DNA of 64,000 nucleotides. It comes from Armatimonadota bacterium. Its GTDB lineage: Bacteria; Armatimonadota; Fimbriimonadia; Fimbriimonadales; Fimbriimonadaceae. The DNA lies in NCBI GenBank assembly GCA_029781035.1, contig JAKOXK010000075.1:1-64000 (forward strand), written 5' to 3'. This document shows positions 18,238-26,925 of the stretch, one piece after another; within the stretch, counting starts at the first letter, position 1, and every line of letters starts with the position of its first letter. The notes under the pieces are model-generated. The model made no database searches, had not been told where the DNA came from, and worked only from the letters and a program-made list of their open reading frames with translations. The position numbers were made by a program, and so were the translations under genes.

Positions 18238-18411
18238 TGGCCTGAGAAGATACCCGCTCAGGCTCGCTCCGGGGGACTTATAGGACGACTTCGTCCAATA
18301 TCTCGTCTAACTACGGGATCTGGCATGGAAGCTGAGTTCCCTTGTGAACTCCGAGAAAGCCGCAACGAGCCTCGACGCGATACGAGGAACCTAGGGTCAG
18401 CACTTGTCCAG

Positions 18412-20814
18412 CTAGTGGACCGCACAGCGAAATTGGCCCTGCGCCAAGTGGTAGCAGCCATTAGAACCTAGGCGGATGTCCAAAACAGCCTCTGCAGGTG
18501 CTGTCCCGTGGACAGTCAACCGGTGGGGACCCTTGCCCAACGGGACGCAGACGAAGCGCTGGCTCTCGTCACGAGCGGCGCAGACAGTTGAACCGCTGAT
18601 CTCGATCGTAGCCTTCGTGTTCGTTTTGAGCTGGAGTTGGTACAGGTCGTCTTTGGGAGCGTCGAAGTAGCCGGTCAGTACGAACGTCTGGTTCGGCCCT
18701 TTGGCCAGGTTCTGGAGCCAGTTACCGTTGATCGTGTCCTGGACAACGGTACTGCCACCCCCGGCGATCGTCAACGCAAGGCCCGGCTGCGTCGGTCCCG
18801 TTGGGGGTTGAACCGGAGCGATAAAGGCACGTGGATTGACCTGGAGCCGAACGGGAGGTCCGGTGACCGTCCGGTCTCCCACATGGGCAACCGGCATCAA
18901 AAGGGCTTGACCAAGTCCGAGCCGGGAAGTGTCCACATCGATCGTCCCTTTGTCCGCTGCGATTTGACCTACGGACTGACCCAAGCTGACAAGCTCAATC
19001 GACTTGGCTCCAGGGCACGCGACGGTCACTGAGGCCGACTCTCCCATCGTGGCCGTATTGGGTTGGCTGACTGTAACACGCTGAGCCCCAGACACAAAGG
19101 GGACCACAACGTGGGAACGGGCCTCAAGGGATCCTTTTTCGACTGCGACGATCTCTAGATCGTGCGATCCGTCTGCCAGCATGGTCGTATCGAGAGGGAG
19201 GCTCGTTCCAGTCGACATGAACTTCCCGTCGACATAGAGCTCATACTGGGCGACGTCCAATGGCCTCGACGCGGTCGGCTTCAGCGTGACTTTGCCCTTC
19301 AAGAGCGCTCCAGGGGTGACGCCAGATACCGACACCTCAAGGGGCTTTCCCCAGGGCCGGCACAGAGGGTCGCCGATCACAAGAAGCTGATAGGGGCCGT
19401 ATACGGACTGGTAGAACGACTCCGCTAGGGTGAAGCCCTTGGCATATTGCACGTGCATGAACGGCGTCGGGAACTTCTCCTGGAGGGCAAAGGGTTCCAT
19501 GACCGTTCCCGAAGATCCGGCCGCTCCCGCCCGAATGAAGTCGGTGCAGGGCGTCTGGCCCGCCCGCTCAGTAATGATGCCGCCAAAGCTCGTCAGGTGC
19601 TCTAGGATCGCGCCGGCAACGACCGTGCTGCCACTTGACGACCAATTGAAGTCCGAAGTGCCGATCATGGCTCCTGCGACGTCGTTCCGGTTCATTGGCA
19701 GGACGCCGTTTTCGACTATCGCGTTGACGCCTAGTGCCTTGAGCGCGTCTACGGCTGGTTGGAACCCCCATTCGCGCGTTGTCGAGCGCACGTCGCCGTT
19801 TTTCGGGAAATAGATGGTGCCTTTCGGGGCGGAAAAGTCGGCCGACGCGTCTCGCCTGAGACATTCGAGAACCTCGTTCACCGAATTACCTCTTCCGCAG
19901 GTCACACCGAGAAAGGTCGAGAGTAGGTAATGCGCGCCCGAGGTGCCTGCTGTTCCTTCGTCGCTCCATCCGTATCGTGATCGGAACGCGGCACCTGGCT
20001 GGACTTCAATATGGACCGACTTCAGAAGACGCATAACCTGCTGAAAGTCCTCCCGGTTTGCCAGCGGCTTCAGATCAGGGTCACTCGCTGCATGGTTGTA
20101 GTCGCGCCAGCCGGCCGCGACCGCCTTCCTGAGTGCTGCTACGGCCTCGTCGGGACGGCTTGCGAGAGACAATGAACACGCTGTGTTGTAGGCGATGTTG
20201 GAGTCCCTCCGCTTGACCGCGAGCAACGGTAGAAGCGTGTCGGACGATTCGTTGTACTTCTTCTCCATGTAGAGGTTGACCCCTTTGGCGTAGGCGGCTT
20301 GCTCGTCCTTGTTGAGGGGAACCCCAGTGGGCAACGGTACTTGGCGTCGGTCGTAGAGGTTGACGTCCAGATTCAGGTAGTCCGTGTCTTTCTTCTCGAC
20401 GAGTTCGTAGAGGTAGGTAAGGCCATTCGTAGAAGCGACGGGTGTCATGACCTGGGGATACTGCTTGCCCGCCATGTCCGGGCTGGTCACAGCCGCATAG
20501 GGGATATCAGGGCAGTAGGCGACGCAATCGATCTGTTGCCGGAGACCCCGTGCGTCCAACGCAGCCAAAACTGGCCCAAGGATTTCGGTTCGGAAGTGGT
20601 CAACGTCCGTGACCTCGTAGCTTGACAGGCCGTGAAGCACGACAAAGTTAGAGGCGGGAACACCCCGCAACTTGGCGTACTCGTTCGCCACCGTCATCGA
20701 GACCCAACTGTCGCCGTTGACAATGACCGCTGTGTTCTCAGGTCCGAGCCCGGCGAAAGCGGAAGAAGCCAGGATCCCCGAGGCGCAAAAGGACAGAAGA
20801 CGGCCATGTGGCAT
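18412..20814 (-). CDS. TIGR03790-type exported protein with TPR-like insert
   Basis: About 800 residues from ATG 20814; a TTG six bases upstream is possible, but TAGCCT seven bases before the ATG suggests a leaderless start. There is a signal peptide (LLSFCASGILASSAFA). The N-terminal region (GPENTAVIVNGDSWVSMTVA, YAKLRGVPASNFV) and SGAHYLLSTFLG fit TIGR03790, known from several phyla without a proven function. Residues about 160-265 form a TPR-like insert ending in a W-x-D-Y and DPDLKPL signature. The C-terminal third has Ig-like strands and a PA14-like end. Probably surface or periplasmic. Confidence 0.8.
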   Translation of the reverse strand: MPHGRLLSFCASGILASSAFAGLGPENTAVIVNGDSWVSMTVANEYAKLRGVPASNFVVLHGLSSYEVTDVDHFRTEILGPVLAALDARGLRQQIDCVAYCPDIPYAAVTSPDMAGKQYPQVMTPVASTNGLTYLYELVEKKDTDYLNLDVNLYDRRQVPLPTGVPLNKDEQAAYAKGVNLYMEKKYNESSDTLLPLLAVKRRDSNIAYNTACSLSLASRPDEAVAALRKAVAAGWRDYNHAASDPDLKPLANREDFQQVMRLLKSVHIEVQPGAAFRSRYGWSDEGTAGTSGAHYLLSTFLGVTCGRGNSVNEVLECLRRDASADFSAPKGTIYFPKNGDVRSTTREWGFQPAVDALKALGVNAIVENGVLPMNRNDVAGAMIGTSDFNWSSSGSTVVAGAILEHLTSFGGIITERAGQTPCTDFIRAGAAGSSGTVMEPFALQEKFPTPFMHVQYAKGFTLAESFYQSVYGPYQLLVIGDPLCRPWGKPLEVSVSGVTPGALLKGKVTLKPTASRPLDVAQYELYVDGKFMSTGTSLPLDTTMLADGSHDLEIVAVEKGSLEARSHVVVPFVSGAQRVTVSQPNTATMGESASVTVACPGAKSIELVSLGQSVGQIAADKGTIDVDTSRLGLGQALLMPVAHVGDRTVTGPPVRLQVNPRAFIAPVQPPTGPTQPGLALTIAGGGSTVVQDTINGNWLQNLAKGPNQTFVLTGYFDAPKDDLYQLQLKTNTKATIEISGSTVCAARDESQRFVCVPLGKGPHRLTVHGTAPAEAVLDIRLGSNGCYHLAQGQFRCAVH

Positions 20815-21216
20815 GAACAAAAGGCTACCCGTCGCTGCGGGTCTGGCTCAATGATCGACGCTATTCGTGGCCCGCCTGCTGTTGACCCTGGCGCGAGGCG
20901 GCTCTGCAAGGGTTCAGCCGGACCGGCAGGCACCTGATAGTCGCCACGAAGACGGCCGGCGCTTCCATCTTGGGTTTGCGCGTATGCTGCGGAAGGGGTC
21001 CTTGCGCAACACTTCCTGACTATCCGCGACAGACCTGTTTGGTCGCTGGCCCAAAGGTTGCGGCTTCGACCCGCGTTGCCTCGAAGCAGTCTCCAATCAG
21101 CGCATGTAGAACGCAGGGCGTCGCCGGAAGAGCAACGAAATCCCCGTCCGAACGAACTGCAAAAGGAAGGCAAGATCCTTTCGACAAGCGCCCGGTCGTA
21201 TACTGAGGCTAAGGCA
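20815..21216. other. Divergent spacer, about 400 bases
   Basis: Lies between the TIGR03790 gene (minus) and the iron-sulfur subunit gene (plus). The left end holds TAGCCT (minus strand) close to the TIGR03790 ATG; the right end holds TATACT at 21199-21204, twelve bases before the plus-strand ATG. An open frame running from 21058 into the downstream gene has no protein character before the true start. Nothing else recognised. Confidence 0.5.
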
Positions 21217-21684
21217 ATGGGCGGAGCGGTCGAGCTTGTCGTCAACGGGGAGAAACACCAGGTCAAGGCTGATCCTCAGACCACACTTCTTGAAGTCCTC
21301 AGGGACGAGATCGGTCTCACTGGAACGAAATATGGATGCGGTGAGTCTCAGTGCGGAGCGTGCACGGTCCTGCTGGGCAACGAACATGTCCACGCGTGCG
21401 TGACCCTCGTTGAGGAAGCGGTCGGCAAGCCGGTCACCACCATCGAAGGGCTTGAGCAAGACGGCAATTTGCACCCGCTCCAACAGGCCTTCTTGGATGA
21501 AGATGCCATGCAGTGCGCTTACTGCGTGCCAGGGATGATCATGTCTGCCTACGCCTTGCTCAGGCGGATCCCGCACCCGACTGACGAAGACATCCTCCAA
21601 CATATGCACGGCAACATCTGCCGTTGCGGAGGCTATCCGCGTATGGTGAACGCCATTAAACGAGCCGCAGGAGGTAAGCCGTGA
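21217..21684 (+). CDS. [2Fe-2S] subunit of a molybdenum hydroxylase (IorA-like)
   Basis: 155 residues from ATG 21217 (GAGG and AAGG upstream; a longer frame to 21058 is rejected because the family begins with the ferredoxin fold). Two cysteine sets are complete: YGCGESQCGACTVLL for the plant-type cluster and QCAYCVPGMI with GNICRCGGYPRM for the second cluster. It passes electrons from the molybdenum site in the next protein. The two genes overlap by 4 bases. No FAD subunit is adjacent, the arrangement of isoquinoline-1-oxidoreductase-type enzymes that donate to cytochrome c. Confidence 0.93.
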   Translation: MGGAVELVVNGEKHQVKADPQTTLLEVLRDEIGLTGTKYGCGESQCGACTVLLGNEHVHACVTLVEEAVGKPVTTIEGLEQDGNLHPLQQAFLDEDAMQCAYCVPGMIMSAYALLRRIPHPTDEDILQHMHGNICRCGGYPRMVNAIKRAAGGKP

Positions 21685-23687
21685 CCACTCGTCAAGTCAC
21701 GCTGTCACGGAGGAGCTTGCTGAAAGCACTAGGGGGAGGGGTCATTGTTTTCGCTACCACGCCAGACGTGATCGCCAAGGCTTGGGCTCAACGCGGCCAG
21801 AACATTCCACAAGTAATCAGCGCCTGGGTTCATGTTGGAGCAGACGGACAAGTGACTGTCTTCACGGGGAAGGCTGAAGTTGGACAGAACGCCCGCACCT
21901 CGTTGACACAAGGGGTGGCGGAGGAACTCAGGGTGCCAGTTAAAGACGTGAGGGTCACCATGGCGGACACCGACCTTGTTCCCTACGACATGGGCACCTT
22001 TGGAAGCCGGACGACACCGACCATGCTTCCCCAGGTTCGGCGTGCGGCCGCGAGTGCGAGAGAGGCTCTGATCGATTTGGCCGCCGATCTGTGGCAGATT
22101 GATCGGGCCAAGCTGGTTGCGGTGGACGGAAGAATCGTCGGCCCCAAGCAGACGGCACGCTATGGCGAGCTTGTCAAGGACAAGTTCTTGGACAAGGCGA
22201 TCGACGAGTCTATCGCCCTTACCGCCCACAAGGACTGGAAAGTGCTTGGCAAGCCGTTGCACAAGGTGGACGGCCGCGAGTTTGTGACGGGCCGACACAA
22301 ATATGCATCGGACATCGCTCTTCCGGGCATGGTACACGCCAAGATACTCCGACCTCCGAGCTACCATGCCAAGCTGGTTACGCTGGACACGAAGGAAGTT
22401 GAAGCGCTCGGGGGAGTCCGAGTCGTTCACGACGGCGACTTCGTCGCGGTCGCCGCACCGACAGTTCGTGAAGCCGAAGCGGCCCTGATAAAAATACGGG
22501 CTGAATGGACGGAGTCGTCTCAACCCTCGAACAAAGAGCTCTTCGCCCTTTTGAAAACGTCAGAGCCTCAAACGACGCTTCCTGCGGGCCAACATCGAGG
22601 ACGGTACACGTGTGAGTACATCGCGCACGTACCACTCGAGCCCCGAGCCGCGGTCGCCAACTGGAGCGATGGCAAACTCACTGTCTACACCGGCTCACAG
22701 CGGCCCTTCGGTGTCAAGAGTGAACTTGTCGAGGCATTGGGACTGCCCGAGAGCAAAGTGCGTGTCATCGTTCCGGACACGGGGAGCGGATATGGGGGCA
22801 AGCACACGGGAGAGGCGGCGGTCGAGGCCGCCCGTGTGTCATTCAAACTCGGCGTGCCCGTCAAGCTCGTGTGGTCACGGACAGAGGAGTTTACGTGGGC
22901 GTATTTCCGGCCCGCCGGCGTGGTCGAGGTCCAGAGCTCGGTGGACGACCAGGGAAAGCTCCAAAGCTGGATCTTTGACAACTACAACTCGGGTGGGGCC
23001 GGGATCGGTATGCCATACGATGTGAACGATCCTCACACCGAGTTCCACGAGGTCGAGTCGCCATTGCGCCAAGGGTCTTACCGGGCGCTGGCGGCCACGT
23101 TCAACAACTTCGCCCGCGAGACCCACCTAGACGAGGTCGCCTGTGCCCTGGGCATGGATACCCTGCAATTCCGGCTCCACAACCTAACCAACTCCAGGAT
23201 TCAGGGCGTCCTGACCACCGCCGCCCAAAAGTTCGGTTGGGCGCCGATGGAAGGAGGAAGGGGGCACGGCCAGGGGATTGCTTGCGGCATCGAGAAGAAC
23301 AGCGTTGTCGCAACCGCGGTGGAGGTTTTCGTCAACAACGGTGAACTGACCATTATCCGGGTTGTCACAGCGTTCGAGTGCGGGAGCATCGTCAATCCTG
23401 AGCAGCTCCAGAACCAGGTTGTCGGGTCGCTGATCATGGGCCTCGGCGGTGCCCTTTGGGAGGAAGTGCTGTTCGCTGACGGCAAGATCAAGAACGCGCA
23501 CCTTTCGCGGTACCGCGTTCCCCGGTTTACCGACATACCCAAGATCGATTGCGTGTTGATCGACAACGCCAACCCGTCGGCGGGAGCCGGGGAGACCCCG
23601 ATCATTGCGATCGCACCCGCGCTTGGCAATGCGATCTTCCACGCTACGGGCAAGAGGCTCCGTGACCTTCCGTTCAAGCTGTCTTAG
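21681..23687 (+). CDS. Molybdopterin-binding subunit, xanthine oxidase family (IorB-like)
   Basis: 668 residues starting at GTG 21681 with GGAGG five bases upstream. The N-terminus carries a twin-arginine-like signal (LSRRSLLKALGGGVIVFA), so the assembled enzyme is probably periplasmic. Domain marks are ASDIALPGMVHAKILRPPSY, a GSGYGGKHTGEAAVEAARV pterin loop and the C-terminal SAGAGETPIIAIAPALGNAI, whose Glu is the catalytic base in this family. It hydroxylates an aldehyde or N-heterocycle; the substrate is not evident. At 668 residues it is somewhat shorter than many IorB proteins. Confidence 0.92.
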   Translation: MTTRQVTLSRRSLLKALGGGVIVFATTPDVIAKAWAQRGQNIPQVISAWVHVGADGQVTVFTGKAEVGQNARTSLTQGVAEELRVPVKDVRVTMADTDLVPYDMGTFGSRTTPTMLPQVRRAAASAREALIDLAADLWQIDRAKLVAVDGRIVGPKQTARYGELVKDKFLDKAIDESIALTAHKDWKVLGKPLHKVDGREFVTGRHKYASDIALPGMVHAKILRPPSYHAKLVTLDTKEVEALGGVRVVHDGDFVAVAAPTVREAEAALIKIRAEWTESSQPSNKELFALLKTSEPQTTLPAGQHRGRYTCEYIAHVPLEPRAAVANWSDGKLTVYTGSQRPFGVKSELVEALGLPESKVRVIVPDTGSGYGGKHTGEAAVEAARVSFKLGVPVKLVWSRTEEFTWAYFRPAGVVEVQSSVDDQGKLQSWIFDNYNSGGAGIGMPYDVNDPHTEFHEVESPLRQGSYRALAATFNNFARETHLDEVACALGMDTLQFRLHNLTNSRIQGVLTTAAQKFGWAPMEGGRGHGQGIACGIEKNSVVATAVEVFVNNGELTIIRVVTAFECGSIVNPEQLQNQVVGSLIMGLGGALWEEVLFADGKIKNAHLSRYRVPRFTDIPKIDCVLIDNANPSAGAGETPIIAIAPALGNAIFHATGKRLRDLPFKLS

Positions 23688-23774
23688 CCTCCAACGACTC
23701 TGATCCTGAGCCGCTCTCTGTCCGAAAACAAAAGGGTGGGCGCCTCTCCTATGAGGTGACCGTGGGAAGAAGTC

Positions 23775-24281
23775 ATGAACCTCATCAAACCGTTTGTGCG
23801 TACCGCTCTTCTGGCCCTCTTGGTCGCGGTGAGCGGGTTGGCCATTGCCCAGAACAAAGAAACCGAAGCAGTCCAGACCCGAGTGCAGCAGCTCTTCACC
23901 GTCCTCAAAGGCAAAGACTGGAAGGGCCTCTACCACGTGACCGAGTTCTCGTCCACAGTCAAGAAGTCATTGACGACCGACGAGGCGTTCGCCAAAGACG
24001 TCGAGACTGGGATCAAAGAATCAGACCCCGATGACCAGGTCACCAAGCTCTTCAGCGAACTGAACGAGTTCGTCGTCGGACAAGTGATTGTCGAAGGATC
24101 GACCGCCTATGCCGCCACGTCGTGCAAGCTGACCGTCGAGGGGCAGACGGTGACGCTTTTGGGTGTGGCCAAGATGGTTCGATCCGGCGGCGAGTGGCGG
24201 TGGGACTTGTCCTTCACCGACGACGTGAGCAAGGCTACGGAGACACGGCTCGTCGAACTGCTCGGCAAGCCCGGGAAGTAG
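23775..24281 (+). CDS. Small exported protein of unknown function
   Basis: 168 residues with a clear signal peptide (LLALLVAVSGLAIAQ) and a mature part of about 145 residues. KETEAVQTRVQQLFTVLKGK and the later GEWRWDLSF strand recall NTF2/SnoaL-like folds, but no defining motif is present. GGGAAGAAG just before ATG is an adequate ribosome site. It follows the Mo-hydroxylase by 87 bases and may or may not share its transcript. A GC-rich hairpin lies after the stop. Confidence 0.7.
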   Translation: MNLIKPFVRTALLALLVAVSGLAIAQNKETEAVQTRVQQLFTVLKGKDWKGLYHVTEFSSTVKKSLTTDEAFAKDVETGIKESDPDDQVTKLFSELNEFVVGQVIVEGSTAYAATSCKLTVEGQTVTLLGVAKMVRSGGEWRWDLSFTDDVSKATETRLVELLGKPGK

Positions 24282-24295
24282 CGGTGGATCGATCT

Positions 24296-24333
24296 CAGGC
24301 GCCATCACAGGTCGGACCTTGTGGAGGCGCCTG
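24296..24333. terminator. Inverted repeat between convergent genes
   Basis: CAGGCGCC (24296-24303) pairs perfectly with GGCGCCTG (24326-24333); inside it CACAGG and CCTTGTG extend the stem with a one-base bulge. It lies between the stop of the small exported protein (24281) and the stop of fbaB (24344). No T-run follows on either strand, so a bidirectional terminator is plausible, not certain. Confidence 0.6.
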
Positions 24334-24343
24334 AAAGCTCTGT

Positions 24344-25429
24344 CTAGGCTACGGTGACGTCGGGGCAGAGGTAGACGTCCTGAATGGCGTTCAGAAGTGC
24401 GACGCCGTCCTTCATCGGCTTTTGGAACGCTTTTCGACCACTAATGAGGCCCATGCCTCCCGCCCGCTTGTTGATCACGGCCGTCGTCACGGCGTCTTGC
24501 AGGTCGTTCGATCCGGAAGCTCCCCCTGAGTTGATGAGCCCAGCGCGACCCATGTAGCTGTTCAGAACCTGGTATCGGCACAGGTCGATCGGGTTGTCAC
24601 TGGTCAACTGGGTGTAGATGCGCTCATCGAGCTTGCCGTAGCTGCTGCCACCCGTGTTGAGCGCTTTGTAGCCCCCGTTGCACTCGGGCAACTTCTGCTT
24701 TACGATGTCCGCTTCGATCGTAACGCCGAGGTGGTTGGCCTGTCCGGTAAGGTCGGCCGAAAGGTGATAGTCGACGCCGTCCTTTTTGAAGGCGTTGTTC
24801 CGGAGGTAGCACCAGAGGACTGTGGCCATCCCCAGCTCGTGGGCATGGGCGAAACACTGGCTGACCTCGACGATCTCTCGGCCCGCATCATCACTCCCGA
24901 AGTAGATTGTTGCTCCGATCGCGGTGGCACCGAGGTTCCAGGCTTGTTCAACTTGCGCGAACAGGATCTGTTCGGCCTTGTTCGGATAGGTGAGCAGCTC
25001 GTTGTGGTTGATCTTCACCATGAAAGGAATCTTGTGAGCGTACTTCCGGCTACAGGATCCCAGGACACCAAGTGTGCTGGCGACGGCATTGCATCCGCCT
25101 TCGATGGCGAGCCTGACGATGTTCTCAGGGTCGAAGTACTCCGGGTTCTTCGCAAAACTAGCGCCCGCACTGTGTTCAATTCCTTGGTCCACCGGCAAGA
25201 TGCTCAGGAAGCCAGAGCCACCAAGCCGCCCGTGATCGAACATTGATTGCAGGCTCCGAAGGACCTGGGGATTCCGGTCGGTCTGAGCAAAGACCCGATC
25301 GATGAAGTCAGGGCCAGGCAAATGAAGCATCGACTTGTCCACGGTCTTGGACTGGTGCTTCAGCAGATCGTCGCTACCGAGGATCTGACGAATGTTGTCG
25401 ATCCCAGTGCGGGGAAGGGTGGCGGCCAT
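24344..25429 (-). CDS. fbaB: Class I fructose-bisphosphate aldolase, FbaB/DhnA type
   Basis: A 361-residue Schiff-base aldolase: [20 protein letters not shown] near residue 95, then [31 protein letters not shown] and the C-terminal phosphate-binding INSGGASG with [14 protein letters not shown]. It splits fructose-1,6-bisphosphate in glycolysis and gluconeogenesis in the cytoplasm. The start has TACAAT exactly six bases upstream and no proper Shine-Dalgarno, a likely leaderless message. Confidence 0.95.
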   Translation of the reverse strand: MAATLPRTGIDNIRQILGSDDLLKHQSKTVDKSMLHLPGPDFIDRVFAQTDRNPQVLRSLQSMFDHGRLGGSGFLSILPVDQGIEHSAGASFAKNPEYFDPENIVRLAIEGGCNAVASTLGVLGSCSRKYAHKIPFMVKINHNELLTYPNKAEQILFAQVEQAWNLGATAIGATIYFGSDDAGREIVEVSQCFAHAHELGMATVLWCYLRNNAFKKDGVDYHLSADLTGQANHLGVTIEADIVKQKLPECNGGYKALNTGGSSYGKLDERIYTQLTSDNPIDLCRYQVLNSYMGRAGLINSGGASGSNDLQDAVTTAVINKRAGGMGLISGRKAFQKPMKDGVALLNAIQDVYLCPDVTVA

Positions 25430-25638
25430 GACCTTATTGTAGCCATGACGACTGCGGTTGCACAGGGATGTGCACTGCAGTGGTCTGGAGCCACTGTCTT
25501 GACTTCTTTCTCCAGTTTGAAAGGACGCAATTGACGGGGCTTCCTGGGGCCAGTCCTGAGGCTTCGGAACGCAGCCGCGTATTGTCCAGGTAAGTAGAGG
25601 CGGGCAGGCGACTGGCCCGCTTCCATTTAGGTGTCCGG

Positions 25639-26925
25639 ATGAGTAAGGCTCTACTACTGTCTTTAGGGGCTCTGTTGTCTGCGACGGCGTTAGGTCAAGA
25701 CAAGCTGACCCTTCAAGACGCCCTCAAGGCGGCGAATGCGAACAACGGAACGGTCATGGCTGCCCGCCTGAGCTATGAGGCCGCCCAGGCTAGCACCAAG
25801 GCAGCCTACTCGGCTTTTCTGCCAACGTTGACTCCTTCGTACCAACGCGAAGACGGCTACGTTGACAATTTGACCGGCTCGGGCAAAGGGCGCTCTGACA
25901 TCGATTCGTCGAGCTCCCAACTGACGGCCAGTTGGCTACTCTTCGACAATGGTGGCCGTTCTGCCACCTACTCACGTGCCCGCCTCGAGCAAGAACAGAC
26001 GCTCTTCCAGTCGTTGGACACCTATCGCTCGGTCCTGTTCACCGTACATTCGAGTTTCTACGACGCTCTTCGGGCTCAGCAGTTGCTCAAGGTCTCACAG
26101 TCGTCACTCGAGCGGGCGCTGAAACTGCAGGATGCGGCGGAGAAGCGTGAGGAAGTCGGGGCAGGCCCTAAGAAGGACATCCTTCAGGCTCGGGCAGACG
26201 CCCTCAACGCCCAAGTCAGCGTGCTTACGGCAACCAACCAAGTTTCGACGTCACTCGCCAATCTGCGAGCTGTCCTAGGGTGGCCCAACCAGCAACTCCC
26301 CGTATTGGACGACAGCCAAATGGAGCAGCCGGCGATGGTCGACTACACGCTGGAACAGGCCCTCAAGGACGGACTAGCCGCGCGTCCGAGCCTCCTTGCC
26401 GCGCGGAAACAGGTCGACTTGTCCAAGGTTAGTGTCCAACTCGCCAAACTGGACACGTCAGTCTCGTTCCAGGCAAAAGCCAACTACATCAAGTCGTTCA
26501 GTGACAGCCAGTTCGACCGACCGACCCTGTCCTTCGTCGCGAGTTTCCCGCTTTTCGACGGGTTCAACTCGAAGGAGAACCTGCGGGTCGCAGAGCTGAG
26601 CCTGAAAGCTCAAGAAGCGACCTACACTCAGACGGAGCGCGACGTGACGGCGGAGATCGAAGCCGCCTACAAAGCGTTTAAGCAGGACTTCGACCTCTTG
26701 TCCGCTGCAAAACTTGCCCGAGACGCCGCCCAGGAGAACTACAACGCTGCGAGCGGCGCCTACAAGGAGGGGGCAGGAACGATTCTCGATCAACTGACCG
26801 CCCAGGTCAGCCTGGCAACGGCCGAGTCCAACTACGTTCAAGCCTACTACGACCTGCAAATAGCCGAGGTCAAGCTGAGACAGGTGACGGGCAAGTCGCT
26901 TCCCGGCGAGGTCGACGGTGAATAA
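25639..26925 (+). CDS. TolC family outer membrane efflux protein
   Basis: 428 residues: signal peptide ([17 protein letters not shown]), then the duplicated helical-hairpin architecture of TolC with [17 protein letters not shown] at the start, the outer-membrane strands around [12 protein letters not shown] and [13 protein letters not shown], and a long [22 protein letters not shown] coiled coil near the end. It forms the trimeric outer membrane exit duct. The stop overlaps the adaptor gene by 8 bases, making this the first gene of a four-gene exporter operon. A GC stem (GCGGGC with GCCCGC) lies just upstream. Confidence 0.94.
   Translation: MSKALLLSLGALLSATALGQDKLTLQDALKAANANNGTVMAARLSYEAAQASTKAAYSAFLPTLTPSYQREDGYVDNLTGSGKGRSDIDSSSSQLTASWLLFDNGGRSATYSRARLEQEQTLFQSLDTYRSVLFTVHSSFYDALRAQQLLKVSQSSLERALKLQDAAEKREEVGAGPKKDILQARADALNAQVSVLTATNQVSTSLANLRAVLGWPNQQLPVLDDSQMEQPAMVDYTLEQALKDGLAARPSLLAARKQVDLSKVSVQLAKLDTSVSFQAKANYIKSFSDSQFDRPTLSFVASFPLFDGFNSKENLRVAELSLKAQEATYTQTERDVTAEIEAAYKAFKQDFDLLSAAKLARDAAQENYNAASGAYKEGAGTILDQLTAQVSLATAESNYVQAYYDLQIAEVKLRQVTGKSLPGEVDGE

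Noticed and set aside
18200-18240. tRNA-like T arm (GGTTCCATTCC, minus strand)
   Set aside because: One T-stem pair is mismatched, no CCA follows at the right place and no anticodon or D arm can be built upstream; the His-rich frame explains the stretch better.
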